From: Taxawa tesnikishii (nom. ined.)
Taxonomy: Eukaryota; Ascomycota; Dothideomycetes; Dothideales
Length of the DNA stretch: 64,000 nucleotides
Assembly: GCA_030247885.1 (NCBI GenBank)
Contig: JAPDRO010000004.1
Span: 496,001-560,000, forward strand
Direction: 5' to 3'
Under the pieces are notes generated by a model. The model had not been told where the DNA came from and did not search any database. It saw only the letters and a list, made by a program, of their open reading frames with translations. Below, one piece after another: positions 35,201 to 45,324 of the stretch. The position numbers were made by a program, and so were the translations under genes. Position 1 is the first letter of the stretch. Each line of letters begins with the position of its first letter.

Positions 35201-35814
35201 GAGAATTCGGCTTCATCGCCGAAGCAGCCACAGTCGCTGTAGAACAATTGCAAGAACTACATGCAGAATTACAGAAAGACATCAAGTTCTTATCCACCCG
35301 AGCAAGCATCTACTACAACCGAAAGAGAGCTAGGGGACCTACTCTCAAAGAGGGGGATAAAGTCTATCTTTTGCGACGCAACATCAAGACTAAGCGACCA
35401 AGCGACAAGCTGGACTACACGAAACTCGGACCATTCAGGATTCGAAAAGTCAAAGGACCTGTCAATTACGAGCTAGAGTTACCTGCTCGAATGAGAATAC
35501 ACCCAGTATTCCACATTTCTCTCTTGGAACCCGCCGACACCGAGACGCCTATCCAAGACACACCACCTGGTATCGATCCAGAAAGCCAGAACGCCGATTA
35601 TGAGATCGAAAGGATCCTAGACGACAAGTTGATTAGAGGAAAGCGCCACTACCTCGTCAAGTGGAAAGGATATGACGATACCGAGAATACCTGGGAACCA
35701 ACGGAACACTTCAACTCCCTGAGGGTTCTATGGCAATACCGCCAGAATCGGGAAAGTCCCAGAAGGAGTCAGGCATCCCATCCAACGCGCTCCAGGTCTG
35801 AGGAGAAAGATTGA
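32055..35814 (+). CDS. pol: Pol polyprotein: protease, RT, RNase H, integrase, chromodomain; two frame breaks
   Basis: Overlaps the end of gag in the +1 frame. Protease active site ALIDSGCTG at about 32382. Reverse transcriptase: LRLCVDYRGLNN, FGLTNAPATFQ and the catalytic YLDD (about 33419). RNase H: TVETDASDAAIG and the NAKADALSRR end. Integrase: HHCC zinc finger (HGHQGIDKTLERITRTYY, then CDICRRTK), catalytic core with ITDRLTKYAYFLP and SYHPQTDGQTERLNQTLEQ, then the GPFRIRKVKGPVNYELELP module. Chromodomain at 35599-35709: YEIERILDDK, HYLVKWKGYDDTENTWEP, expected to steer integration to modified chromatin. Breaks: one A missing near 32973 (P-P-N), and one G near 34954 turning TGG into a TGA stop just before the core's second half. 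Confidence 0.88.
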
Positions 35815-36277
35815 GAGCAAGCCCGCGGGAAGGACTATCAAAGGTGATGGTCTCCTCAGCTTCTTGCTGCTCCGCCGCCTCCAAATCTCGAATTGTTCCC
35901 TCCTCGACCGCTATCGCCTCTTCTGCTCGCCTATCCAACAGATCCATCTGTTGACGCAACCGCATTTCCCTTGCGAACGCAACTCGCAACTCTTCCCGAG
36001 CCTTCTCTTGCGCCTCGTAGGCCTCCTTTATTCCTTTGCGGAGTTTCGCCTTTTCACTCTTTAGGCGCTCCCACTCCGACTGTGTGACCCGGAGATCACA
36101 CCGTTGCCCACGACGCAGACACTCGCTGCATTTTCCAGAACGGACGTGTACTTTACACACCCTCTTGTGCTTCTTGCAAGTCGCGCACGGTTTAACCATG
36201 ATGTCGCCAAATGATTCGATAAAATCCGCAAGTTTTCGACGACGGATAGTGCTGGAGTCAAGTGTTGACTTGGGCAT
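35711..36277 (-). CDS. Antisense ORF in the retrotransposon encoding a Zn2Cys6 cluster and coiled coil
   Basis: ATG at 36277 opens 188 residues on the strand opposite gag-pol, between pol and the 3' LTR; the last 104 bases overlap the end of pol tail to tail. Residues about 30-56 read CATCKKHKRVC, eight residues, CSECLRRGQRC: exactly CX2CX6CX8CX2CX6C, the fungal GAL4-type binuclear zinc cluster. A long charged helix rich in Lys, Arg and Glu follows (SEWERLKSEKAKLRKGIKEA and onward to about residue 120), a probable coiled coil. The C-terminus is acidic/hydrophobic (SALDGMPDSFWDFPDSGG), like an activation region. I do not know a named homologue. It could be expressed from the 3' LTR side; that is inference. 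Confidence 0.6.
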   Translation of the reverse strand: MPKSTLDSSTIRRRKLADFIESFGDIMVKPCATCKKHKRVCKVHVRSGKCSECLRRGQRCDLRVTQSEWERLKSEKAKLRKGIKEAYEAQEKAREELRVAFAREMRLRQQMDLLDRRAEEAIAVEEGTIRDLEAAEQQEAEETITFDSPSRGLALNLSPQTWSALDGMPDSFWDFPDSGGIAIEPSGS

Positions 36278-36353
36278 CGTGGAGAAAAGCCATGACGACT
36301 GAAGTATGGACACTGCCTAGATTATAACATAAGCTCCGAGACGAAGCTAGTCT

Positions 36354-36366
36354 AGAAGGGGGATAG
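36354..36366 (+). other. Polypurine tract (plus-strand primer)
   Basis: AGAAGGGGGATAG, 12 of 13 purines, ends at the first base before the 3' LTR, the position where plus-strand DNA synthesis is primed. Confidence 0.8.
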
Positions 36367-36697
36367 TGTTACGGGCTGTGCAGGCAACAACCCCACAGCT
36401 GCAGTCTGCTCAGTAGCCAAGAGTTCTTGGCTGGACTGAGCAGCAGGATTCATGCACGTTGCTCAGTTGCTCAGTACTGCTCAGTACTACTAATCAACTG
36501 AGCACAACTGATCAAGCTTTTGAGGCACGAGTCTCCTTGAGTATATAGTTACCTTTCCCTACCTTAGATAGGAGCTTCGTGCTCAACTCATGTAGCAAGT
36601 TCAATCACTGCCTTTTGCTATACAGTTCCAATACCTGCCTACCTACAATACTACTGCTCCCTACCTTACCTGTCTAGCCTAAGGTCAACCTGTTACA
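36367..36697 (+). repeat. 3' LTR (331 bp)
   Basis: Same length as the 5' LTR and no difference found on reading the two side by side. Confidence 0.95.
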
Positions 36698-36702
36698 ACG
36701 AG
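36698..36702. repeat. Target site duplication (ACGAG), right copy
   Basis: Repeats the five bases before the 5' LTR. Confidence 0.9.
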
Positions 36703-37021
36703 CAGAGCACCAACACGGTCTTTTGTGACAAGCACTTGGCTACCGGGGCAGGGCAGGGCGGGACGGGACGGCGGTGATACGACGGAAATAACATGGAAGC
36801 GAACAGTGCAAAACGTTGACAGATGATCAAGGACCTTCGCCGGCCAAGGTGTTATTCGCCACCCGAAGAGAAGAAGCCGGGCCTCGATGCCTACGCGGCT
36901 AGGCGACCTTCATTCCTCCAAACTCTGCACTGTGAAGGACACGAACGCATGTGCATGGCACCGCCACAATGACAATTCTGCCATTGCAGAGGCAGTTGAC
37001 TTCCTGCTACCACCAAACACA

Positions 37022-37348
37022 ATGCCCAGCAGCGTCTATGTGGTAGAGCGCACCGACATCCAGGCGTCCATTGACAGCCTTCACCCCGCCTTCCGCCAAA
37101 GCCAGACGTCGATTGACAGCATCCACACCACTTTCGAAGGCGCTCTCGGAGCTGCAGAATCCCTGACGACGCAAATAACTGAAGAGGAGAGCGAGTCGTC
37201 CGATGTGCCCAAGATCGACCAGCAGCCAGGGCACTATGCCGCAACCATACCCCTCCACACCGACACACACGAGCGCAGTGTTGTCACGGTGAAGAGACAT
37301 CTCCTCTGGGGTCCGAATGAGTGGGAAGGCGGAGAGAAGGAGAACTGA
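37022..37348 (+). CDS. Possible small hypothetical protein
   Basis: ATG at 37022 opens 108 residues, MPSSVYVVERTDIQ onward. The frame is open from 36887. Two related segments, ASIDSLHPAFRQSQ and TSIDSIHTTFEGAL, look like an internal repeat, followed by an acidic patch (EEESESSD) and a Glu/Asn end. No known domain, signal peptide or membrane segment. It could be a real lineage-restricted gene or a chance ORF in this GC-balanced DNA. Confidence 0.3.
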   Translation: MPSSVYVVERTDIQASIDSLHPAFRQSQTSIDSIHTTFEGALGAAESLTTQITEEESESSDVPKIDQQPGHYAATIPLHTDTHERSVVTVKRHLLWGPNEWEGGEKEN

Positions 37349-37952
37349 AGAGGGGAACGGAAAGGAAGACAAGGGAAGATACTGTCGCAAGAGCTCGCAC
37401 CTACTGGCAAGCGACAAGGGAACCATGCGGCTTCAAGAGTGAGGGTCCGCTTCCCGTCACACAGCCATCGTCCATATCCCAGTGAGATGGCGCTCGACCT
37501 ACTCTCCATCCGCCAGCGACTGGGAGCACGCACACGAAACGTCAAGACGATCACACCCTCTCAGACAGTGTTCCGCGTCGGTAAGTTCATTAAGGCACCC
37601 CGCTGACTCGGAGAGAGATCAAAATCTAACTCTTGCTCCTAACAGTTCGCTGCGATTTTCGAATTCACCACTGTTGCCGGGCAACAATTTTTAGACGGAA
37701 GTGCGACGAACATCAAACTCAGCGTCTCTTTTGTGAGAGCTTCATAGCTGTCGCTTAGTATGAGAGGCAAACACCGTACCTTTACACCTACGCAATCTAC
37801 ACACGCAAAAGTGCTGGTGACAGCTCTGCCTCGCAACAGCACCTCACAACTATCATTATCACCACAAAACACCGAAGTCAAGGGAGTCCAATCCGTCCTC
37901 GACGTTGTAAAGCACGCATAAGATCATGTCGATTCGTTTCTCATTCAGGTAT
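37349..37952. other. Unassigned stretch
   Basis: Contains possible fragments of a split gene on the plus strand (an ATG at 37487 followed by a GTAAGT at about 37580), but no join gives a recognisable protein. No feature claimed. Confidence 0.35.
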
Positions 37953-38380
37953 CTAGGCTTTAAGCATAGCAGCAACATCCTTCATCTTCTCTGGTGTCAC
38001 ACCGTCGACCCTCTTCGCCTCGCCTCCGTCCTTGAAAATGATGATAGTGGGAACTTGGGTGACCTTGAAGCGGTCCAACGCTTGCTGAGGCAGATCTTGT
38101 ATGTTGACTCTGTATGCGTCGGTGGTGTCTGCGAACTGCTGAGACATCCTGAAAGCGATTCTGTCAATACAAGTCTTATCAAACGACCGCACTTTGCTAG
38201 TAGCCACTTACTCGTCGGCCTTGGGGTTGACATGGCCCTCGTAGAAATAGATCAGGACATATTTTCCGGTGGTCTGGAGAGCGGCCTCCATGTCGGCCTT
38301 GCTATAGAGAGGGCAGGTAAGTAGCGCTCGGCAACAGGACGGTGTCGGGACGCAAACCTCTTCAAGTCCTTGTGAGCCAT
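37953..38380 (-). CDS. Thioredoxin-like protein lacking the CxxC active site, 3 exons
   Basis: Exons 38380-38358, 38301-38212 and 38160-37953 encode 106 residues, the length of a thioredoxin. The fold is clear: KYVLIYFYEGHV (strand with the usual active-site loop), ADTTDAYRVNIQDLPQQ, FKVTQVPTIIIFKDGGEAKR with the cis-proline motif VPT, and a C-terminal helix PEKMKDVAAML. The position of WCGPC reads EGHVNPKADE, so there is no redox cysteine pair, and no cysteine in the protein as assembled. It should be a binding or scaffold member of the superfamily rather than a disulfide reductase. Splice joins keep phase; intron 2 has the donor GTAAGT. Confidence 0.85.
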
Positions 38381-39677
38381 TGCGAAAGACGCCTTTGTAC
38401 TACGAAGAAGGTTGAGATGGGTATCTGAAAGCGTGTACTGAAGAATGCAATTGGGACGTGTTGAAACCAGGACTTGGGGAATAGCCAACCTACTTAAGTA
38501 AACACGCTTGGACTCGTTGTTTCTATAAAAGGACAATACCCCGGCCCCGTCGACGGTAGGATGCATTAGCAGCAATGGAGAAACATGGCTTGCATATCAC
38601 AAAGCGTCCGTATGTGCATCAGATCCACAGGATTCATCAGACGTTCTGCAATATGCTGCAGCTAAAGCTCCGTAGCCTGGTTTACACGATTGATGTCCAG
38701 TAAGAATAAGCATAAAGAAGACTAAGGGCAGAGGTCTCTCCACTGGCGGTCCGCTCATTGCACGTGCTTCTACGGGGATGATGCAGCCAATGCCAGCAAC
38801 ATCCATCATCTTTCCGAGCACGGGTCTGAGAGAGGCCACACCCTGCATAGACAGAGGTGTGGTGATGCAACGATGTACATAGCCGGAGCGGGATGCGGCT
38901 GGAGTGGGGCACAAAGGGTCGAAGTGTTGGCGTTTCCCCTCAAGCTCCGGCGCACACATTGCTTATTGACCAGGAGCTTCCTCATGTCGTTCTTGATGTT
39001 TGTATTAGGTATACAGATAACGAAGGACTTGTCTTTCTGTTAGTGAGTACTAATTGGAAGACATGACTCTCAATCGTCAGCACTGCCCTTTCGTGAATTG
39101 ACAATCTCGGACCGCAGTAGCGCCCAGTGACCCTTGCTGGCTTCAAGACAAGCACCTAGCCCTCCCCCACTCTCCAGGTTCTCAGCGCCTTCAGAGATTA
39201 GGACATCTGGAAGACAAGCCAAGCAAACAGGCGGCCCGTCTCGATTACGGGAGATCAAGCTGGTACCCGACTTTGTATGAGTTCGTCCCAGACTTGGAGA
39301 CTCTCTTTGTCCGATGCCTTGTTGTGGAGTATGGGTAACAGCTGTGAGAAGTAGATCTCAATCGACAGAATGCCAGCCTCGTCAAACAGGGGTTGCATAC
39401 CCGTCAAACGGTGACAGCAGTAGAGGCATCCGTTACCCCTTGCTTGAAGTGAAATCGAGTTCCGAACATTTCATAATGTTCAGCGAGTCGGCTCAGGCAA
39501 CCTCTGGGAAGATTGTTGGGCTGAAGTTGCTGAGTCGCAGGAATCGGACCATGGCCGACCTACAAATCCTTCCAAATGTTCAAAAGCATCCAGGAATCGA
39601 CGAGTGGTTCTTCCCTTCGGTCTTTTGCAGTACTTCCGTCCTGGTACAGAGGGCATCTAATCTCTCCCGCCTATTTC
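38381..39677. other. Intergenic, about 1.3 kb
   Basis: Promoter of the thioredoxin-like gene and the 3' side of the peptidyl-tRNA hydrolase gene. No supported gene. Confidence 0.45.
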
Positions 39678-40298
39678 TCACCCATTCCCCAGTCTCCTCA
39701 ACACTTCCACCACCTCATTCACACTCCCTTCCACCTTCATCTTTTCCGCCGGTGTCATTTTCTTCAACACGAAACTCGCAACATCATTCGGATCCCTTGA
39801 CACCGGTCTCCCAATGCCCACGCCCACCCTCACAAACCCCACGCCCCCATATGCTGTATGATGCTCTTGAGTCCATTGTGCCCCCTCGGGCTCAAATTAC
39901 CCGTAACCACTCGTACGCTGCCCAACGGCCGCTCCAGCTCATCATGCACCACGACCAGCCTTCCCCAGCGTTGGCGCGACTCCATACGTCCCAGGCTTTG
40001 CGCACAGCTTTGCCAGATTCGTTCATGTATAAAGGTGATTGCCAGAGCGTCCAGGATGGGAGGGAATAGAGATGGGAGACGGAGCCGTTGGCGAGGGATT
40101 TATCTTTTGAAAGGGTGGACACTGGAGCGCTGTACGCAGGGCAGAGAGAACGACGTGACCGGCGCTGTGAAGGGTGGAGGCGTATTGCGCACCGGGGTTG
40201 CCGATGCTGCAGATTAAAAGCGGTGCAGACATGGTTGGGAAAGGAAGTTCTTGTGGGAGATGTGCCGGCTGCGGTGGTGTAGAGGTTGGAATGGACAT
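39678..40298 (-). CDS. pth1: Peptidyl-tRNA hydrolase (bacterial/mitochondrial Pth1 type), three frame breaks
   Basis: About 207 residues in one exon after three single-base repairs. It recycles tRNA from stalled peptidyl-tRNA, probably in mitochondria. Seen: LLICSIGNPGAQYASTLHSA with the catalytic histidine of the HxAG motif, YMNESGKAV (the tRNA-contacting Asn), LVVVHDELERPLGSV with the catalytic Asp, NLSPRGHNGLKSI, and VRVGVGIGRPVSRDPNDVA, then FVLKKMTPAEK. Breaks: A4 near 40106-40109 (needs A5), a GG near 39990 (needs GGG, joining AWDVW to ESRQRWGRL), and a G5 near 39844-39848 (needs G6, joining HMG to GVGFVRV). Three breaks in one short gene might suggest a pseudogene, but every one is a run-length deletion and the protein is otherwise perfectly conserved. 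Confidence 0.82.
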
Positions 40299-43238
40299 GC
40301 GCTGGGAGTGTTCGGTTTTTTTTTTTCACGGACGCATGCTGAGCCAGTCCCGCCCCTTCGTCTTCGAGATTGTCAGGTTCTTGTTGCGACTGGTTGGTTT
40401 TTGGTTCTGTTGGAGAGTAATGGTGGTCTCGCGGAGTGTCCACTGAAGCTCGGGCCACTTGTGATGACTTTCTCGATCCTCTGCTCATCTCTGCGTTTCT
40501 CGAGGGTGACTTCAGGTTTGCGCTTCACCTTCAAGCCTGAAAGGGTCCAATTATTCTGTTTGGCTTTGTGCTGGCAGAAAATCTTCTTATCTCAAATCTT
40601 TCAAAATTATGGTCTTTTGCCAGCTCGGGACACCGCATGCGAGACACGAGACACCTTTTCTGACTCAGCCATCATTGGGTAATCACGTTGGCGACAATCC
40701 TCTATGTGTGACATCTATGCCACAAGAGTGTTCTCTGTATAGCTTTGTTCAACGAAGGCACTGCGTCATGCTACCGCTCACCACCTCCTTTAGCGTATAT
40801 CATCCGCTCAACATACGTCTTGGAGACAGCCCAAATTTCTATCTCTGGGGTGCAGCCATCTGTGCATCTTCGAGTAGAGAGAAACAAGTAAGAAGATCAG
40901 GAGAACTGTGGAGCTTGAGGATTGAGTACAAGGTCCACCATCTGCGTGAGCCTGAGCGGGTTTGGAAGGGTAATCTGATGACGAGCCAGTAAGAGATTGA
41001 ATGTCACAGTATGCGCTTCACGGACGGACAATACCTGGTCTCCAAACACGTATCTGACTCTGTAGGGTAAGAACGTCTGCGCGGCACTGCACGATCTTTC
41101 GCATCTGGACAGTTCTCTTGCGTGATATTGACTACATCGATTCGCCACTACCACCCACAGATTCATCGTGCCGTAACCTATGCGGCCACTGTTCTTGGTA
41201 CTTCTCGGTCTTCTCAAAGAAGCTGCCACCATAGCTGTGCCAAACCAGATCCACAGTATCCACGTGGGTCCACAGCAATCATCTGTTCATGTAAATTGTC
41301 CCCTGATCGTGTCTGTTCTTCATGCCTTCCGGTTCATGTGCAGCTATTCGCATGGCGAGGACAACCTGTCACGCTACTACTCACCGCCTCCTCAGCGTGG
41401 TTCTTCCAGTGATATGCGCGGCTTCCTCTTCCGCGATTTCGTTGATGTAGATGTCTCACGACTAATTTGACAAACAAGGAAATCCAGCCGTTAGGTCAGA
41501 AGTAGTTCTTCAAGCATATGAAGCGAGATTTCCATCTTCAACACGACTAGAGTGACATCGACCTAGAAATTAATTGTGTCTTAAGTATTGCTCGGGGCGT
41601 ACTTGCCCCGTGTTAATTCGAGTACACATAGGCTGTAGCAGTGCTGCACATGTCGCGTCTATCTCGAAACTTGGGAGGCAAGGTTAGCGTTAGAGAGGTC
41701 AATAACAGCTGCAGGGTGATGCAGAGCATGTTGTTGTGCCGCACACGGCAAAAGCGAGTCCTACTTGATATGATATGATAGTGAATGACAGACTTCGTGG
41801 CCGAACAATCGTCTATCGCAACGCAACAAGAAAGACATACTCCATGGCGGATATATCCATACAATGACAACTCGGAGTCATATATTATTTCTCCCAACTC
41901 GCGGCCAAGTACGACAGTCTTCTATCCGGCCGTTACCGCATCGCAATCGACACCACCCACGAATTAGCAGCCGTGGACTTTGAGGTCACAGGGCAGCCTC
42001 AGGAACTTGAGACATGGTCGAACGACGGCTGACTGGATAAGGTAGCAATGAGAGCGGGCTAGCCGCGAGAGGAGTAACTTCCTGTCGCTTTCCACAGGTC
42101 ACGCCCCTCTCGAACCATTGCATAAGCCAGATACTTACATCCTACAGAAGTTGTCCTGCTGCTTGTTTCGGATGCCTGACCAGAAAACTATCTGTCGATG
42201 ACGTCCTTTAAACGCAGAGCCGCTGGCAATGCATGGTCTGTCGACTAGGGACTACCCTAATTAGTCTCTGTGCATAAGCGAGTCATGTGCTTAATCACGT
42301 GCGCGACCTACACCGAGGGGGCTCTGCGGCCTTCTGACTAGGGCAAAACGACTTCTGAATGCTTGACTAGATATGAAGGATGGTGATATGTCTATCCTAG
42401 TACAGTTTAGATGCTGCATCATCCGTAATGATATGGTAAACAGGGATCTACAGCTCTCAGCGGAGAGGTTGATATGGAGGCAGATACTCCAATCAAAGTC
42501 CGGTAATGCCGAGGTGCGAAGTCGACACTGCATTCGGACATCGCCGAAAAATGCAGTTCCCCAACATTCGGGAAACCTAAGTGTCGGCATAACGGCCGCT
42601 TCAGGATATCGTGCGGGACACGCGGGATTCACTTGCATATATGCTAAAAGGCTCGAGATTAGGGATGTGTCTTCTGCAATTAAATCTACTGGCCTTGATA
42701 GCAGTACTTTGAAGGCAAAAACTGCTGGAGGTGTCGATTTAGCGCTGGTAAGTCGACTCCGAGTGGACCTATACTGGCACAGCTTACTGAGACGGTGATT
42801 GGATACTTGTTCTTGTGCCGGGCCGGGCTGGGCCGAGATGGGCCGAGATGCATCGCATATAGCGGGTATATAAGGAGACGACGATGGACTTGTCCAGCAT
42901 AACAGCCCAGAAAGGCACGAGGTTGTCCGGCAAGGAGACGAAACATGTGTTCGCCTCGTTGCAACAGTTACGGAGTCAGTGCCTATCGGTTGTGGAGATT
43001 ACGGAGCCAGAACGGTTGCAATTTTCATTAGCATCGTTAATCAACATGTAAGGAGAGGTACTTCCACTCAACGATGCATCAGCAGGAGGATCGATCGTTT
43101 CCAACAGGTTATCAGCCTTCTCGGTTGCGATCATGAGTTCCTTGCCCACCCCGTCAACCTCATCCCACCACCCAAATCCAGCTCGAATCCCTTATCGAGC
43201 CCTTTCCTCAGTCCCTTACCAAACCTTTTCTCCTCCCT
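40299..43238. other. Gene-poor 2.9 kb stretch
   Basis: No supported gene. A T10 run is at 40317-40326. One ORF at 41180-41470 begins with a signal-peptide-like MRPLFLVLLGLL but has no other support. GC falls in parts (42.3-42.75 kb). Confidence 0.45.
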
Positions 43239-44536
43239 TCATTGAGCGAGCTGGCTCGTCGGTCTCTTACCCATTCCAGCATGGTCGTAGCAAGCATCAA
43301 TGGTCTTCATCTGCTTGATACTCTCCTCGTTGGTGACCCAGGTAGCCGGCTCTTTGCCCTGGCATTTCGAGACGAACGCCTCGAGCTGCCAGCGGTACGT
43401 CGACCAAGCGGAACTGCCGCCCTTGACGCCGTTCGAGGTGGTCACGTTGCCCCAGATTGGCCCTCCGCTGTACTGCTTTTGATTCGTAGAGATGCCGGTA
43501 GTTTTGTCGGTGATGCTGATGTAGTGGTAGAGATGTGGCATCCTGCGGGAAAGAAGGTTAGAGTGGGGGAAAGGAAAGAGTAGGAGCAGATACATACATG
43601 GCGTTGTAGAAGTAGATCACGGCCTTGTCGGTCTCAACCTCGATGGCAGGCAGTTCCCAAACACGTGGCACTACGCCTCCGATCCACTTACGCGCCATGT
43701 CAGTGTAAACACGGCTCTGAACAACGTCGCCGCGCGCATCGCGGAACAGCAATGTCGCGTTCATGGCCTCATCAACACGCTTGTCCTTCTTGTATGGCCT
43801 CGTCACTGCGGACAAGATCTTCTCTGGAGTACCCGCGTGCAGCGCGTAACGCGTGAAGCTTAGTGCATACGTACAATCCATGAAGCTGCCACCCGCCAGA
43901 TCGTACTGCCAGCGAATGTCGCCGTCGGGAACGCCAGGACTGGCCGTCATGCGCGACACGGTACTGATCACGTTGCCGTACTTGCCGCTGTCGATGATAG
44001 AACGCCAGACGTGTGCTGCGGGGTGGAACTGCCAGTGGAAGGCCTCCATGAGGACCTTGCCAGTACGCTCAGCTTCCCGGACCAGGCGCTTGGCTTCGAT
44101 GGAGTTGGAAGTGAAGGGCTTCTCAAGCAGTACATGCTTGCCTGCGCGCAGGGCTTTGAAGGCCCATTCGAAGTGCAGGCCGTTGGGCGTGGAGATGTAG
44201 ACGAAGTCCACTTCCGGGTCTTCAAGTAGAGCGTCGTAGGAACCGTAGGCCTTTTGAAACTTGTAAGATTTGGCGGCCTTCTCAGCTTTGGACTTGTCGC
44301 GTGATGCAATGGCGTAGAGGATCACATCTGGGTGCGTCTCGGCAGGGTGAATCACTAGGTGAAGGGTGAGCGATGTTTGGCATTGGGCTAGAGGAACTCC
44401 TACGCGCTGCAGCATTGATGTTGGCGTCGGAGAGCACACCACATTTGAGGGCGCCCTCCCTCTTCTTGGGAGCGTTTTGCGTCCAAGCTACGCTGTACTG
44501 TTGGAGGAAGGTGAGAGCTTGAATGACCAACGCCAT
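43239..44536 (-). CDS. Gfo/Idh/MocA oxidoreductase (dihydrodiol/xylose dehydrogenase-like), 3 exons
   Basis: Exons 44536-44404, 44354-43598 and 43542-43239 encode 397 residues. The N-terminal Rossmann part contains LKCGVLSDANINAAA and, after the intron, HPDVILYAIASRDKSKAEKA; GKHVLLEKPF carries the EKP motif with the catalytic lysine, and MEAFHWQFHPAAHVWRSII plus the GDIRWQYDLAGGSFMDCTYA block belong to the dimeric dihydrodiol dehydrogenase / NADP-xylose dehydrogenase branch. It should be a cytosolic NAD(P)-dependent sugar or diol dehydrogenase. Introns of 49 and 55 nt; frame intact. The N-terminus is about 30 residues longer than bacterial members and is not a clear targeting signal. Confidence 0.88.
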
Positions 44537-45324
44537 TGTAGTCTTTCCTGTTCTGTAGTCGATTGAGTGAGGATTGGAAAAGAAGGGTAGCAGACTGAGA
44601 GGAATGAGGAGATCAAGCGCGGGTAGCGATCCAAAAGCAGATGAGATATTCAGAGACTGTAGACTTGCGAAAACAAGGAAAGGTGTCACACGAGGCAGCT
44701 ATCTTGCCGTGTTATTACAGCGTTACGGCGTCATAGGCGGGTATATACTTTGAGACACCCTGGCAAACGCGTGGTGACCTAGTTCTCAGTCTCAGTTTGC
44801 ATGTGAACGCGAAGCATCACTGCGGGATGTTTTCTGTGCAATGCAGTGGAATAGGCTGAAGTGCTGTGGTCTAGTTCAATTCGCGTCGCGTGGTGTGGCG
44901 TGGCTTCCTTTCCAGTTTCACTGACCTCTCACTACCCCTCAACCCCACCATCTGCGAGGCGGCCGAGTTTATTGTGTCGTGTGCCACGTCGACTGCATGT
45001 CTCCCGCACACGCTTGGCTGAAACGACATAGCTGAGCGCATCTTGTCGCAGGCTGCCTGCTTTTATCCGTACAAGCATGGAAGGCTCGAGTAGCAATAGC
45101 AATCCTTAAATCCTTAAATCCGGATCATGATCGTGCGAGGAAACAACTGGAGAGGAAGGGAGGAGAGGTTGCGAGCACCTCGCTAAAGCAGAGGGCGAGC
45201 GGCGTTGGTGCTGACCCGAGTGACTCGAGCTCGCCCGTTCGCCGTGGTCGCATGTGCGATGTGATGTACATTCGCTGCGTCTCCACGCCAACCTCACGTT
45301 CTTGCGAAAGGTCCTCGCGACAAA
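44537..45324. other. Intergenic between divergent oxidoreductase and WDR70 genes
   Basis: Shared promoter region; a short direct repeat (AATCCTTA, 2 copies) at about 45102-45118. No supported gene. Confidence 0.45.

Larger units (their letters stand above)
29919..36697 (+). mobile_element. Ty3/gypsy LTR retrotransposon, chromovirus (Tf1/sushi-like), 6,779 bp
   Basis: Order: 5' LTR, primer-binding site, gag with a CCHC knuckle, pol (protease, reverse transcriptase, RNase H, integrase with C-terminal chromodomain), an antisense ORF, polypurine tract, 3' LTR. Integrase after RT/RNase H defines Ty3/gypsy, and the chromodomain defines a chromovirus. LTRs begin TG and end CA and appear identical, with a perfect 5-bp duplication, so the insertion is recent. 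The reading frames carry several small deletions: GA near 30838 in gag, C near 31308 and 31585, C near 32013, A near 32973 and G near 34954. Most are in homopolymers like the breaks in host genes, so the real element may be intact. It lies between genes and interrupts none that I recognise. Confidence 0.96.

Noticed and set aside
36354-36697. Solo-LTR or nested element beyond the 3' LTR
   Set aside because: The LTR is followed at once by the target duplication and unrelated sequence; only one element is present.
37487-37921. Possible multi-exon plus-strand gene (MALDLLSIRQRLGARTRN first exon)
   Set aside because: None of the splice combinations I tried gave a continuous, recognisable protein.
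39314-40069. 251-codon plus-strand ORF across the pth1 region
   Set aside because: Antisense to conserved pth1 motifs; Pro/Ser-rich shadow frame.
41180-41470. 96-codon ORF with signal-peptide-like start, considered as a secreted effector
   Set aside because: Only two cysteines, no promoter or splice support, and the rest looks random.
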